64,000 nucleotides of DNA. Origin: Strigamia acuminata. Its lineage: Eukaryota; Arthropoda; Chilopoda; Geophilomorpha; Linotaeniidae. The position numbers and the translations under genes were made by a program. Positions 31,065 to 41,642 of this stretch are shown piece by piece; position 1 is the stretch's first letter, and every line of letters begins with the position of its first letter. The notes below the pieces were generated by a model. The model made no database searches. It was not told the DNA's origin and saw only the letters and a program-made list of their open reading frames with translations. The DNA lies in the NCBI GenBank assembly GCA_949358305.1, contig OX442314.1:46756581-46820580 (forward strand), written 5' to 3'.

Positions 31065-31964
31065 TTATTTGAACTGTTCATAGAACTCTTTATGAGAAAC
31101 TACCCGTTTATATGGATGGAAACGCTTGCTTCTCCTTGAACCCGTGTCGTAGGAGGAACCGTAATCTGTCAATTTGCTTGCCTCTTTTGGCCTCTCTACT
31201 ATTTGCCACGTTTTGGGTAATCTGACTTGCTTCTCTTGGTTGCGCTCACACAAGACTCTACATGCTTCTACTTTATTTTCTGTTGTTTCTGTCTCACTTA
31301 TTACACGTCTACGCAAATGGTTCACATGGTATTTGTTTTCTTTTCCAGTTTCCATTTTTACTGAATATATCACTTCACCATGTTGTTGCACAATTATACC
31401 TGCCTCCCACTTTCTTGAAGAAAGTTTTGCCCAAACTGCTTGTCCGATAAAAAATCTTTTTTTAGATGTTTGTGTGTAGACTTTAGATTGATTCACATCC
31501 ATTAACTGTTCTGTCTCTATCATGTGTAGATGTGTTTGAATGGGCCACTTAAATACAAGACTACTGGGAGTAGTTCGACTCTTGCTACCAGGCAGGTTGT
31601 GTTGAAGAAGTAGGAATTTTGCAATCTCAAAATTAAGTTTTGTTTTGTTCATTCCTTTCAAAGCTGTTTTAAATGTTCTTATAGCTTTCTCAGCTGGACC
31701 ATTTGAGGCTGGGTGATACGGTGGAGAATATAAATGTTTTATCCTACACATTTGCAAAAACTCTTCCAATTCTTCTGAGTGAAAAGGGGGACCATTGTCT
31801 GATATGATCACCTCAGGAAATGCAAATGTGGCAAACCATTTCATCAGATGTAATATAACCATGTTTGCTGTTGTATGAGTTAACCACGCTACTTCTATCC
31901 AATTTGTATGCACATCCACTAACACAAAAAACATCTTTCCATCTACTGGACCTGCAAAGTCCAT
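31065..31964 (-). pseudogene. Gypsy integrase catalytic core and C-terminus
   Basis: 299 codons. The DDE core is visible: D in FVLVDVHTNW, D in VIISDNGPPF, E in NGPAEKAIRT. A C-terminal tail with KKRFFIGQAVWAKLSSRKW follows, typical of the gypsy integrase DNA-binding end. It is in a different frame from the upstream pol ORF; the shift lies near 31990-32010, between the zinc-binding domain and the core. Confidence 0.85.
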
Positions 31965-34633
31965 GTGTAAGCGTTGCCACGGATGTACAGTCTTAGGCCA
32001 CGGAATCGGTGTTTGTCTCTATTAGCTTGGCATTGTTCACACAATCCGATGAAATGTTCTATGTTCTGGTTAATCTTTGGCCACCACACGAAAGATCTTG
32101 CCGTTTGCTTAGTTACCACCATACCGGGATGTCCTTGATGTAAGATTTCCAATACGCGTTGTTGCAAGCTTTTAGGAATAATCACTTGTGATCCACGCAG
32201 CAAAACACCCCGTAGTATGGATAATTCACTTATTAATCGCAAATATGGCCTTGCTTCTTCGTTCCATTCGTTGTGCGGCCATGATGACTTCATACCCGTC
32301 ATTACATGTTGTAACAGTTGATCTTTTGCTGTTTCTAAAGCTAATTCAGCCCAAGTTATGGAATTTCCATCCAATGCAATAAACATTAGATTTGTTGATT
32401 CCAACGATTCCGCATCTTCACTTTCATCCGGTGATGTCACATTGCACAATGGGGGTCTGCTAAGGGCGTCTGCATTTAAATTATCTACACCCGCCCTGTG
32501 TACTATGGTGTAATTATAGGCACTCAATGTTATTAGCCATCTAATCATTCGTGGTGGGGCCATCTCGGGAATTGGTCTTCCCTTGCTAAACAGACTCACC
32601 AATGGTTTATGGTCTGTGAACACTGTAAACGTATGTCCATATAAATAAATATGGAAGTGTTGCACTCCAAACACTAATGCGTAGGCCTCCTTATGTATAT
32701 GACCGTAAATACGCTGTGCAACTGACAAGGATTTAGAAGCATAGGCTACCGGTCTCTCAAAACCGTTAATACAGTGGGCTAACACTGCGCCAACCCCTAC
32801 TGGTGAGGCATCTGCAGCTAAGATTATTGGGTATTCAGAGTTAAAATGAACTAACAAAGTGTCTGAGGTTAGTACACGTTTTATCTTCTGAAATGCCTCA
32901 TTTTGTTCATCCTTCCATTGCCAGGTAATTTCTTTTTTTAAAAGGTGGTGCAATGGCGCAAGAAGGGTAGCCGCACTCTTGATAAATTGATGGTAAAAAT
33001 TTACCATGCCTAAAAAGGCCTGTAATTCTGTCACCAATTGTGGAGGGGGTGACTGTAAAATTCCACCCAATCTCTTCTCTAATGGTTGTACACCTACAGC
33101 TGTCACACAAAATCCTAAAAAATCAACTTGATTTTTACAAAAAATACATTTCTGCTTTGTCAGCTTCAATCCTATTTTGCTAAGATGACCTAATACTGCC
33201 CTTAATAACTTTAAATGTTCACGAACTGTCTTAGTAGCTAATAATAAATCATCCTGGTATATCAAAACTAATCTAAAATTACCAAATTCCCGTTCCATCA
33301 ATCTTTGAAATTCTCCTGCTGCTGAAAGGATGCCAAAAGGCATTCTTGTTACTCTAAATAATCCTTGTTGGGTGTTAATTGCCACCAGCAACGACGAATT
33401 GTAGTCCAACTCCTGTTGCTGGTAGGCTTGTTTAAGATCTAACTTGTAAAATATTTCCATTCCTGCTAGCTGTGCTAATAGGTCACTAATTTTGGGTAGG
33501 GGATAAGGGTCTGGTTGAAGTGCTAAATTTATTGTTGATTTATAATCACCACATATTCTTATTTCACCTCCCGGTTTTGAAACTATCACGATGGGGGTCG
33601 CCCAGTCACTGTATTTTATTGGTACCAGTATACCTTGGCGTTGCAATTCCGACAACGCGTCGGATACTTTCGCTCTTAATGCGATTGGTCTAGGCCTGTA
33701 AAATCTTGGCTTTACCGACTTGTCGACAACAAGCTTTAAAGGTACTCCAGTATACAGACCCAACTCCCCGTCAAATATGGCCTCGTTACTTTTTAATATA
33801 TCTTGCACTTCCTCCATGTTAAATGCCTCACAGTGCCCAAATGTACTTAAATTTTCAATTTCTAGAGATTCATTTATATTTTCTATAAATTCTGCTCCTG
33901 CTACTGTTTTATCTGTTTCAACTATTTTATCTATTAGACAAGCTGGGTTTTTTGGTGTTAAAAGATCGATTATATTTCTTCCCATAATATTATCACTGTT
34001 GTTATCCACCACAAGTAATGTTAAATCTAACTGTGTATGTTTAACAACTGCTGGCACTGTAATTGCACCAATGGGTTCCAATATATGACCCGTAAATGTT
34101 TTTAACTTTAGTTGAGTTAAGTGTATTTCTGGTGCTAATTCTTTCATAGGCCACAAAAACCGAAATGTCTCTGATGTTAATATGGATAATTCCGACCCTG
34201 TATCTAAAAGCATTTTTATCATCTTGCCATTAATTTCTACTTTTTCATATATGGGGGGAAATCGCCCTATTCCCTCTACACTTAATACATTTAGTGGGTA
34301 TATTAAATCAATTGGTTTTGGGTTAGTTGCACTATCTTTCCTTGTTTCATTTTCTTCACTTATAACGTTAGTGTTGATTGGTACACGACGCTGCCATGGA
34401 CCCCGTTGTCGATTCACTGACTGTTGCTGTTGTTGCGCTAGTTTATCATGATTTGCAGCAAGACACACTCGAGCCAAATGGCCAACACGCCCACATTTTC
34501 GGCATTCAAAATTTACGTAGCGGCACACTTGACCATAATGGTCTAATCCACACCGTTTACACACACTATTATTGATTCTGCTGGTGCGTTGCTCAGTCTG
34601 GTATTGTTGCGTTTGTGACAAATCTCGTCGCAC
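31943..34633 (-). pseudogene. Gypsy pol: zinc knuckles, protease, RT, RNase H, integrase zinc domain
   Basis: About 896 codons. Order: two nucleocapsid knuckles (CKRCGLDHYGQVC, CRKCGRVGHLARVC; the first with three instead of four residues before His), protease with LLDTGSELSIL, reverse transcriptase with LIYQDDLLLA, RNase H with ILAADASPVGVGAVL and VDNLNADALSR, and an integrase zinc domain (HQGHPG...CEQCQ). The catalytic residues I can see are intact. The frame is the same as gag, separated by a TAG at 34639-34637. It ends by frameshift just before the integrase core. Confidence 0.88.
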
Positions 34634-34636
34634 TGG

Positions 34637-35521
34637 CTATCGCTCTCTCCATGGCTGGTTATTCCTCCAAGATGATCCAGGTGGTTGTCTACGCTGCATG
34701 ACAGTGGCAGAAGATGGTTGTGGTGCTGATCGTCTGTTCTGGAAAGTAGACATCTCGTACATGCTCTTGTCTAGTTGATTACTGTCATCTATTGCATTAA
34801 TTGGTGTTTCATGTTTAGCTTTGACATCGGTTGCTGGTAATGGTTGTAACTGGCCATTAATTGCTTTTCCTTCGTACATAAGCTGACCGTGTGCTGCTGT
34901 TTCCGCTGCCTTTGCCAATTTCACTGCGCTTTCCAAGGTCAAAGTATCCTGTTCTAATAACTTTTCACGTAATCGATCATTTGCTACTCCTTGGATGAAT
35001 TGTGTTAAAATCGCATTTTCTGCTATTTCCTTTGTGGAAAAGCTACACACACGTGCCAATGCACGCAACGCTGCAACATACACTGCTATTGTTTCATTTG
35101 GCTGTCTAATTCTATCTGCCAGGCGATGTTTTTCAATCCAAGGTCTGCTTAATGCTGAATAATGATCAGATAATGTTGTTTTTAAGTCAAGGTAAGTTTT
35201 CTTGCTTGTTTCATCCGGATAGATTAAATCTCGTAAAAGTGCTGCCACTTCATGTCCAACAACTGATAAGAATAATTGTCTTTTTTCACTATCATCTGTT
35301 ATTTGGTTGAGCGTACAATAATCCTCAAATGTTAAGCTGTAACTGCGAAATTCCGCCCCAGTGTTTCCTTTGAATGGCGTTACCGTGCCCATTAATACCA
35401 TCGGTTTTGCTTGCTTCACCATTGCTTCAGTCTGTTTCGTCTGTGCTGCTATCGCGTCTGCTTGAATCTTTGCCAACGCCGCTATTTGGTTTACTAGCAG
35501 TGTTATATTTTGTTCAGCCAT
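34637..35521 (-). CDS. Gypsy gag (capsid part)
   Basis: 294 codons from the ATG at 35521 (MAEQNITLLVNQIAAL). The region TFEDYCTLNQITDDSEKRQLFLSVVGHEV and the later LTQFIQGVANDRLREKLL match the retrotransposon capsid family. It stops at TAG before the zinc knuckles, which continue in the same frame downstream. Confidence 0.85.
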   Translation of the reverse strand: MAEQNITLLVNQIAALAKIQADAIAAQTKQTEAMVKQAKPMVLMGTVTPFKGNTGAEFRSYSLTFEDYCTLNQITDDSEKRQLFLSVVGHEVAALLRDLIYPDETSKKTYLDLKTTLSDHYSALSRPWIEKHRLADRIRQPNETIAVYVAALRALARVCSFSTKEIAENAILTQFIQGVANDRLREKLLEQDTLTLESAVKLAKAAETAAHGQLMYEGKAINGQLQPLPATDVKAKHETPINAIDDSNQLDKSMYEMSTFQNRRSAPQPSSATVMQRRQPPGSSWRNNQPWRER

Positions 35522-35788
35522 TGTTTGTTTATGTTAACCTCCGACGACACTAGATAGCAGCAGGATCCAGAGATGACGTTACTGAATTACGTATTGTTCA
35601 ATTTTTCACCAATTCCATTTCAAATAAATGTCCTTTTTCTTTTCATAATTTTTGTTTTGCTTCATTACCGGCTCTTGCAGTTCATGATTATCACGCTTGT
35701 TATAAACACTTCAAAACTATGGGCACATTAAGTCCAATTTCATTTTTTTTGTATCGTTTTAAGCCTAAATTTTTGCCTCGTCGCCAAA

Positions 35789-35898
35789 TGTATTGTTTCC
35801 GATGGATGATGAGTTATGACTGAAGTTTTTATTGTTTCTCGTTAATAATACATTTGGTTCATTTGTTTACTACAGCGCGCCATTATTGTATCACTGCA
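35789..35898 (-). repeat. 5' LTR of the gypsy element (110 bp)
   Basis: TGTATTGTTTCC...ATCACTGCA on the plus strand, followed by the CGGAT duplication. Confidence 0.92.
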
Positions 35899-35903
35899 CG
35901 GAT

Positions 35904-36970
35904 ATGCGAGTATTTTGCGAGGTATTTTCCGTTTCTCAGTGTCCGTTTTGGCCGCACAGAACATGTCGATGTTTCGTCGTTCAGTGAGGATGAGCTGTCA
36001 TGGCGGACTTTCCAATTAGAGTTGAGTTTCACATTGTTGTAAATTGTAATGGAAAGTACTGAAATAGAAAATCGCATCAGGATGTATGTATAGTTTTAAA
36101 AGAATATTTTTCAAGAAAAGATTCTCAAAATATGAACAAATGTATATAAAAAAAAATGACTTCTTCAGATCATTTTTCGTGTCGGTGATTCAAGTGTGAA
36201 CTAGGCATTAGACAAAATAAAACTTCAATCCCAGTGAATACAGAGCTTTAATGGTGGATACTTGTTTAGTGTTTTCTTCAGCTTGCATTTTAAAATCATA
36301 CGAAGCCAGAGACTTTTAGGACCGTGATTAACCATGAGTGACTAATCATAGAATGAACCTCAACCACATTTTTCCAACGACAACAACTCTCGACTATATT
36401 GCAAAACACAAGTTGTTGGGTCAAGAGAATTTTTTTTCTTGAAAGTCTGGGTTGGCATTGAAAAACATTGAGTCATATAGGATAACCTAGGCCCCAAAAC
36501 AAGTGCCCAGCCCACACTCCACAAAGTCCAGTTGGAGTAGTATGAGCTTTGTTGTCTGAATTAAGATTGATTGATTTAATCCTGGGCACTGTGTAATTAT
36601 TACAAAAATATAAACTGACAAATATGTTTTAAATTTATTAATAGTTTGACCGCATAAATACACCAATACGAAAATGTATGACACCAAACGATTTCTATCA
36701 GTGCAAAAAGCAATGTTATCGCAATAAACTGAATTGAAAATTAACATGTGTTGCAGTATTTTTGTCCCAGGTGTATTTTTTAGTTATGTTTATTTCGTAC
36801 TGAATAAAGATGTTTTCAGCAGATGTTACAAAATGATTCTAGTCTAAAAAGATAGGGATTTTCAATTTTTAAAGTTTTATTGCCCTAGCTGTCATGGTTT
36901 TTATGCTAGATGCCATCAAAGTTTGAAGTCAGTGAAAAAATTGCCCTGTTGCAGGACTTTTGTCCGAGGG
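35904..36970. other. No gene recognised
   Basis: Host DNA to the right of the gypsy insertion, AT-rich, with no repeat boundary found. Confidence 0.4.
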
Positions 36971-36974
36971 TTGT

Positions 36975-37390
36975 GTTGTGTTTAGTTAAATTATTGTCAA
37001 TAGTCGGCGCTGATATCTACTTAGAGTTTCTATGGCAACCTCCGTTTGATCGTTCTTATTGTATTTTGTGACATCGCACTTTTTCGGTCTTCCTCGATTA
37101 AATGCATGTTTATTACGTTTGAAAGGTTTTAAAGTGTAAGCAGATTAAGGTAAAGATACCTGAATAGATAAATCACATTTTTTGAGGTATTATTAAATCT
37201 TTTTCGGGTTTATTAAGTCTGGCGCAATCGTGCATCGAACGTTAGGCTTAACTCGCCTAACTGAATCGATCAAACCATTAGCGGCGATGCCCCGACCTCG
37301 TTTTTTTTGTTCAGAATACTATATACATACCAATATTATTTAAAGTTAATCGTTTTCGAACTTAATTGTTATTTTTTTTTTTCATTTCAG
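36975..37390 (+). promoter_or_regulatory. Promoter, leader exon and intron of zinc-finger copy F
   Basis: Homolog of the leaders of C and D. X-box-like gtttctatggcaacc at about 37026, donor at 37149/37150, acceptor TTTCATTTCAG at 37390; the intron is 241 bp. Confidence 0.6.
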
Positions 37391-37425
37391 ACTAAGTTCA
37401 TTTCAGTGGTTGAAGTAAAAAAAAA

Positions 37426-38700
37426 ATGAAGAAAACACGTGAGGATTACGAATGCAACCTGTGTGATTATTCGTGTTCATACGTATACTTATTGCAACGG
37501 CACATGCTTAAACACACTGGTGAAAAGCCTGTTTAAATGTCAAATGTGTTCACTTTCATTTCGACTTAAAACTTGCATGACTGTCCACATGCGAATTCAC
37601 ACAGGAGAAAAACCATTCAAGTGCCATTTGTGTGATTATTCTTGCAATCAAAATGGGCACTTAAAAACACATTTATTAACCCATTCAGGAGAAAAACCGT
37701 TCAAGTGCCATTTGTGTGATTATTGTTCGACTCGTAGTGGGCATTTAAAAGACCATCTATTAACCCACACAGGAGAAAAACCATTCACGTGCCATTTGTG
37801 TGATTATTCCTGCAGTGTAAGAGGAAGTTTAAGGAGTCATTTATTAACCCACACAGGAGAAAAACCATTCAAGTGCCATTTGTGTGATTATTCCTGCAGT
37901 GTAAGAGGAAGTTTAAAAAGTCATTTATTAACCCACACAGGAGAAAAACCATTCGAGTGCCATTTGTGTGATTATTCCTGCAGTGTAAGAGGAAGTTTAA
38001 AAAGTCATTTATTAACCCACACAGGAGAAAAACCATTCAAGTGCCATTTGTGTGATTATTCCTGCAGTGAACGTGGAAATTTAAAAAGACATCTATTAAC
38101 CCACACAAGAGAAAAACCATTCAAGTGCCATTTGTGTGATTATTCCTGCAGTGTAAGAGGAAGTTTAAAAAGTCATTTATTAACCCACACAGGAGAAAAA
38201 CCATTCAAGTGCCATTTGTGTGATTATTCCTGCAGTGTAAGAGGAAGTTTAAAAAGTCATTTATTAACCCACACAGGAGAAAAACCATTCAAGTGCCATT
38301 TGTGTGATTATTCCTGCAGTGAACGTGGAAATTTAAAAAGACATCTATTAACCCACACAAGAGAAAAACCATTCAAGTGCCATTTGTGTGATTATTGTTC
38401 CAATCACAGTGGGCATTTAAGAACACATCTTTTAACCCATTCAGGAGAAAAACCGTTCAAGTGCCATTTGTGTGCTTATTGTTCCAATCAAAGTGGACAT
38501 TTAAAAGACCATCTATTAACCCACACAGGAGAAAAACCATTCACGTGCCATTTGTGTAATTATTCCTGCAGAGTAAAAGGAAATTTAAAGAGTCATTTAT
38601 TAACCCACACTGGAGAAAAACCATTTGTGTGATTATTCTTGCAATCAGAGCGGGCATTTAAGAAGACATCTTTTAACCCATACAGGAGAACAACCTTTTA
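37426..38700 (+). pseudogene. C2H2 zinc-finger gene, copy F (about 15 fingers, two frame breaks)
   Basis: The family start ATG is at 37426 (MKKTREDYECN). Finger 1 is intact, but near 37531 an extra base turns the usual CCTTTC into CCTGTTT and brings a stop. Translation of the remaining fingers would need another start. The array then stays open for about 13 fingers to 38632. Near 38625 an 11-bp deletion between two CCATT words breaks the last finger, whose remains run on to the family tail. A three-finger unit (VRGSLKS, VRGSLKS, ERGNLKR with TREKPF linker) occurs twice in tandem. Good promoter and leader homology suggest recent loss of function. Confidence 0.85.
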
Positions 38701-39055
38701 AGCAGGAATAAAAATTTAAAAACGTTCGTTTCGTTCATTCTGTATATTTTTCTCTGTTCATTTTCAATTTAAAAACACTTTTATTTGTTTGTACTTTGTG
38801 CTTTTTTCTATTTCTGATTAAATTTTTTAAAGTTTAAAAACAACCAATTTCCATTGTTCAATATGAATTCTAAGCATTCAAATGATTACACTTTGCTGCA
38901 GGTGCTCAAATTCATTTATATGCAAAAATCAGTTTTAATGTTTAGGGAAAAACAAAAGTTTAAATTGTAGACACTAAATGCTACTTTGGGCAAAAAATTG
39001 ACCATTTGATTTGAAGATCGAAACGGATCATTTTAGCAAATATTATTTAGAAATA
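38701..39055 (+). repeat. 3' flank of zinc-finger copy F
   Basis: Matches 2030-2367 in inverse orientation (flank of copy A). Confidence 0.8.
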
Positions 39056-39378
39056 ATTCTATTTATACACTACAGTGTTCTCCGATGTACTAGTAAAATG
39101 CCTACAATTACATTTCCACTCCTTTTCTCCCATGAAGCCTGGCATGCCAAATAAATAGCCAAAAAAAGTGGCTACTTATTCCCTGGATCCTTATAATTTA
39201 CTGTAAAATTTATCATTTTGGCACTGCAGCATTTTTAGATTTTACTTGAGGTGTGTAGATGTGCGCAAGATGATGCAAGTATCAGTTTGATGCTTAAGGA
39301 TTTGTCCGTGGAGATTAAAAACAAATTTGTATATCAATAATTTATGCAAATAATTCAGTTATGTTAATTTTGACTTAC

Positions 39379-39540
39379 CTAAAGGCTTCCCCTTAATTCG
39401 ATTCATGATTTCATCCAACTTTATCAACTTACGTCCAGCTTTAGAAGATAAACACATTATTGGCGACCAGGAATGAGAGTTAAAGTATCCACTGACTTTT
39501 AATAACTTTTGTGTTTTTCCTGCTGCTTTTAGTCGCTTGT
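39379..39540 (-). CDS. Single exon of an unidentified gene divergent from TFIIE-beta
   Basis: 162 bp, exactly 54 codons, bounded by TTTATTTAG acceptor and TTTAG|GTAAGT donor on the minus strand. The frame reads KRLKAAGKTQKLLKVSGYF, then NSHSWSPIMCLSSKAGRKL and an IMNRIKG segment. It has protein-like composition and is conserved in part at 16911-17053. I do not recognise the family. The other exons of the gene were not found, so this may be an orphan exon carried by the duplication. Confidence 0.5.
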
Positions 39541-39747
39541 CTAAATAAAACAGCAAATAGAATGCTTAAAAATAATAAAAAGTAATCAAACAACTAACCC
39601 AATATTGACACACATTGACTACTATGCAAAAAGCCATAAGATTACGTTGCGCACACGTTACGAGAAGAACTAGTACAGCTACACGTATTACAAACGTTCC
39701 AACGCGTAACAGTTACACGTCGAGCTTACGTGCATGTTAAGAAAACA

Positions 39748-39755
39748 TATATAAA
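39748..39755 (+). promoter_or_regulatory. TATA box of TFIIE-beta copy 2
   Basis: TATATAAA, 72 bp before the last base preceding the start region, in the same context as copy 1. Confidence 0.75.
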
Positions 39756-39826
39756 TGAGAGAGATATCTACAAGTCTCATAGAAACAACTGAAGTTGATT
39801 GAAACACCACTTCTACTCCTAGCATA

Positions 39827-40645
39827 ATGGATCCGGCCTTATTGAAAGAACGAGAAATGTTTAAGAAACGAGCAATGGCAAATCCAGTCGTTGAGAAGAA
39901 GAAAAGAATTGCTGCGCCTTCTCAAAGCAAACCGAAATGCGTCAAGACACCGGCAGCATCTTCATCAATCCAAGCCACTTCGCAATGCAAGTCTGGGGTT
40001 TTGGCTAGAGTCGTTAGACACATGAAAGAACGCCATCTTGCTAGGAGCTACGAACCACTTTCGTTGGATGAAATTCTGATTGAAACGAATCAGTCGGAAT
40101 TGAGTTCGAACATGAAGCACTGGCTGGCCACCGAAGCATTGACGAGCAATGCAAAAATAGATTTCTCTTCATCGGGAGGGACTTACGTGTACAAACCGCC
40201 TTTTGATGTGAAGAACAGCAAAGGGCTGTTGAAACTGTTGCGGAGTTACGACGAGAAAGGTTTGGGGGGAATTTTTTTGGAGGAAATTCAGGAGTCGATG
40301 TCGAATGCGAAGAAATGCGTGAAATTACTCGGGGATCAAGTTATCACGATGACGCGTCCTGTGGATAAGAAGAAGGTTTTGTATTACAACGACACGAGTT
40401 GTGCGTTTGAGGTGGAAGAGGAGTTGAAACAGTTGTGGGGAAGTGTGGCTGTTGCGGATTTAACTGAAGAGAGAGTTGAGAAATATTTGGAAGGAAAAGG
40501 TCTGGCGTCACTGCAGGGGAGTGCTCCGAAGAAACATCTGGCGGTGTTGAAGAGAAAGAAAAAGCAGAAAACAAACAAAAATGTGAAGAGGTTGAATGAC
40601 CACTTGGGTGACATATTGCAAGATTATTCAAATAAAAATTTTTAA
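39827..40645 (+). CDS. GTF2E2: Transcription factor IIE subunit beta, copy 2 (272 aa)
   Basis: Same protein as at 17340, one residue shorter in the C-terminal basic run (KRKKKQKTNK). Other differences: NAKIDFSSSGGTYVYK, LLRSYDEKG, SNAKKC, SVAVADLTEERVE. All conserved winged-helix positions that I can compare are kept, and the frame is intact, so both copies may be expressed. The adjacent divergent exon is intact here but deleted beside copy 1, which suggests this is the locus of origin. Intronless in both copies; the shared promoter argues against retrotransposition of a processed mRNA. Confidence 0.92.
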   Translation: MDPALLKEREMFKKRAMANPVVEKKKRIAAPSQSKPKCVKTPAASSSIQATSQCKSGVLARVVRHMKERHLARSYEPLSLDEILIETNQSELSSNMKHWLATEALTSNAKIDFSSSGGTYVYKPPFDVKNSKGLLKLLRSYDEKGLGGIFLEEIQESMSNAKKCVKLLGDQVITMTRPVDKKKVLYYNDTSCAFEVEEELKQLWGSVAVADLTEERVEKYLEGKGLASLQGSAPKKHLAVLKRKKKQKTNKNVKRLNDHLGDILQDYSNKNF

Positions 40646-40659
40646 TTTCTCATTTATTG

Positions 40660-41380
40660 TGTTTATCCTTTATCGGCATTTTTTAAACCAACGTTCTTAT
40701 TTCTTTATTATTTATAGTCAGTTTAATTACTAATTAAGTATTAAATTTAACCAACAAACAATTAATAATCTTTTTATATGTAAGACTGCATTTAATTAGT
40801 TCACTAGGTCTTTAAAACCATTTACAAACTTATTTTTCAAATATTTTTAACAGTTTTATATAAATTCAGCAATAATTAATAAATAACTCAAAAATTATTA
40901 GATCAAAAACACTTAATATCATTATAAAATTAAACATTTAACTTATGTAGCACTCGCTTCAAAAATCATGCAATTAAATATTCATCAACACTAGAATCTT
41001 TATTACCGAGTCATCCTCAATTGACGGGCGCCATTTTGGAAGGTTTCGTCACATCGTTCACGTTTTAACCCCTACGTGTTTTTATTTCCTGATTAAATTA
41101 AACGGGAAAATAATCCTACATTATTTTAGAAATTAATAGCTATTTTGTATTTCTCTTCGGTGTGTTTGTATAAGTTATTAGTTGCTGTTATCTGTCACTT
41201 GGGTCCTGATTTGCACTGACTCTATTGTAGCGAGAGTTTGTTCTCGTTGAATAAATAACTTCTGTTTATTTATCAATAAACGTTAAGTTCGAGTCATGGA
41301 GATGATTTGTATTTTGTGACAAAATTATAGAAACAAAAGATCAACGTTTATTCTTTATTCTATGTTTGTTTTTATTCATT
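40660..41380. other. No gene recognised
   Basis: Strongly AT-rich. 'gttgaataaataacttctg' near 41250 could be a polyadenylation region, possibly of the minus-strand gene's neighbour or of an LTR; no second copy is present. Confidence 0.35.
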
Positions 41381-41386
41381 TAAATT

Positions 41387-41642
41387 TCAAACTACGAAAT
41401 TAAAAGTTTCCGGATTTCTTGATAGCAATCGTTTATTAGACCAGCATCTATTCTAGAAAAAAAAAAAAATTTAATTAATTAATATCTGAAAATAAGGCGT
41501 AGTTTGAGCAAATGTCTTGGGTATGCTCTGCAATGAAGTCTAACCTAATTTACGTTCACGAACTTTTTCATACCTTAGCATCGTCATTGCCTGTATTTGC
41601 TTTACAAACAGACAAAAACAAAATCAGATAGATTGTTTTCAT
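41387..41642 (-). CDS. Small secreted-peptide gene 1 (signal exon plus tentative second exon)
   Basis: Exon 1 is 41642-41574: 23 codons, MKTIYLILFLSVCKANTGN then DDAK, a clear signal peptide with cleavage likely after KA, ending at AAG|GTATGA. It is the twin of the exon at 58048-58116, with four changed residues. The next usable acceptor on the minus strand is TTTTTCTAG at 41453, giving a tentative second exon 41452-41387 (NRCWSNKRLLSRNPETF..., one Cys) with an AATAAA soon after. Another frame of that segment also looks protein-like, so the mature part is uncertain. Function unknown. Confidence 0.5.

Larger units (their letters stand above)
30872..35898 (-). mobile_element. Ty3/gypsy LTR retrotransposon with 110-bp LTRs
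   Basis: LTRs 30872-30981 and 35789-35898 differ at one base (TGCATT or TGTATT). The 5-bp duplication CGGAT flanks the element (30867-30871, 35899-35903). On the minus strand the primer-binding site is TGGCGACGAGG (35786-35776), two bases from the LTR, as in mag-like gypsy elements. A purine-rich tract lies by the 3' LTR. Gag, protease, RT, RNase H and integrase are all present, in that order, but broken by an in-frame TAG after gag and by a frameshift within integrase. Insertion is recent, yet the copy looks incapable of making the full polyprotein unless recoding occurs. Confidence 0.93.
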
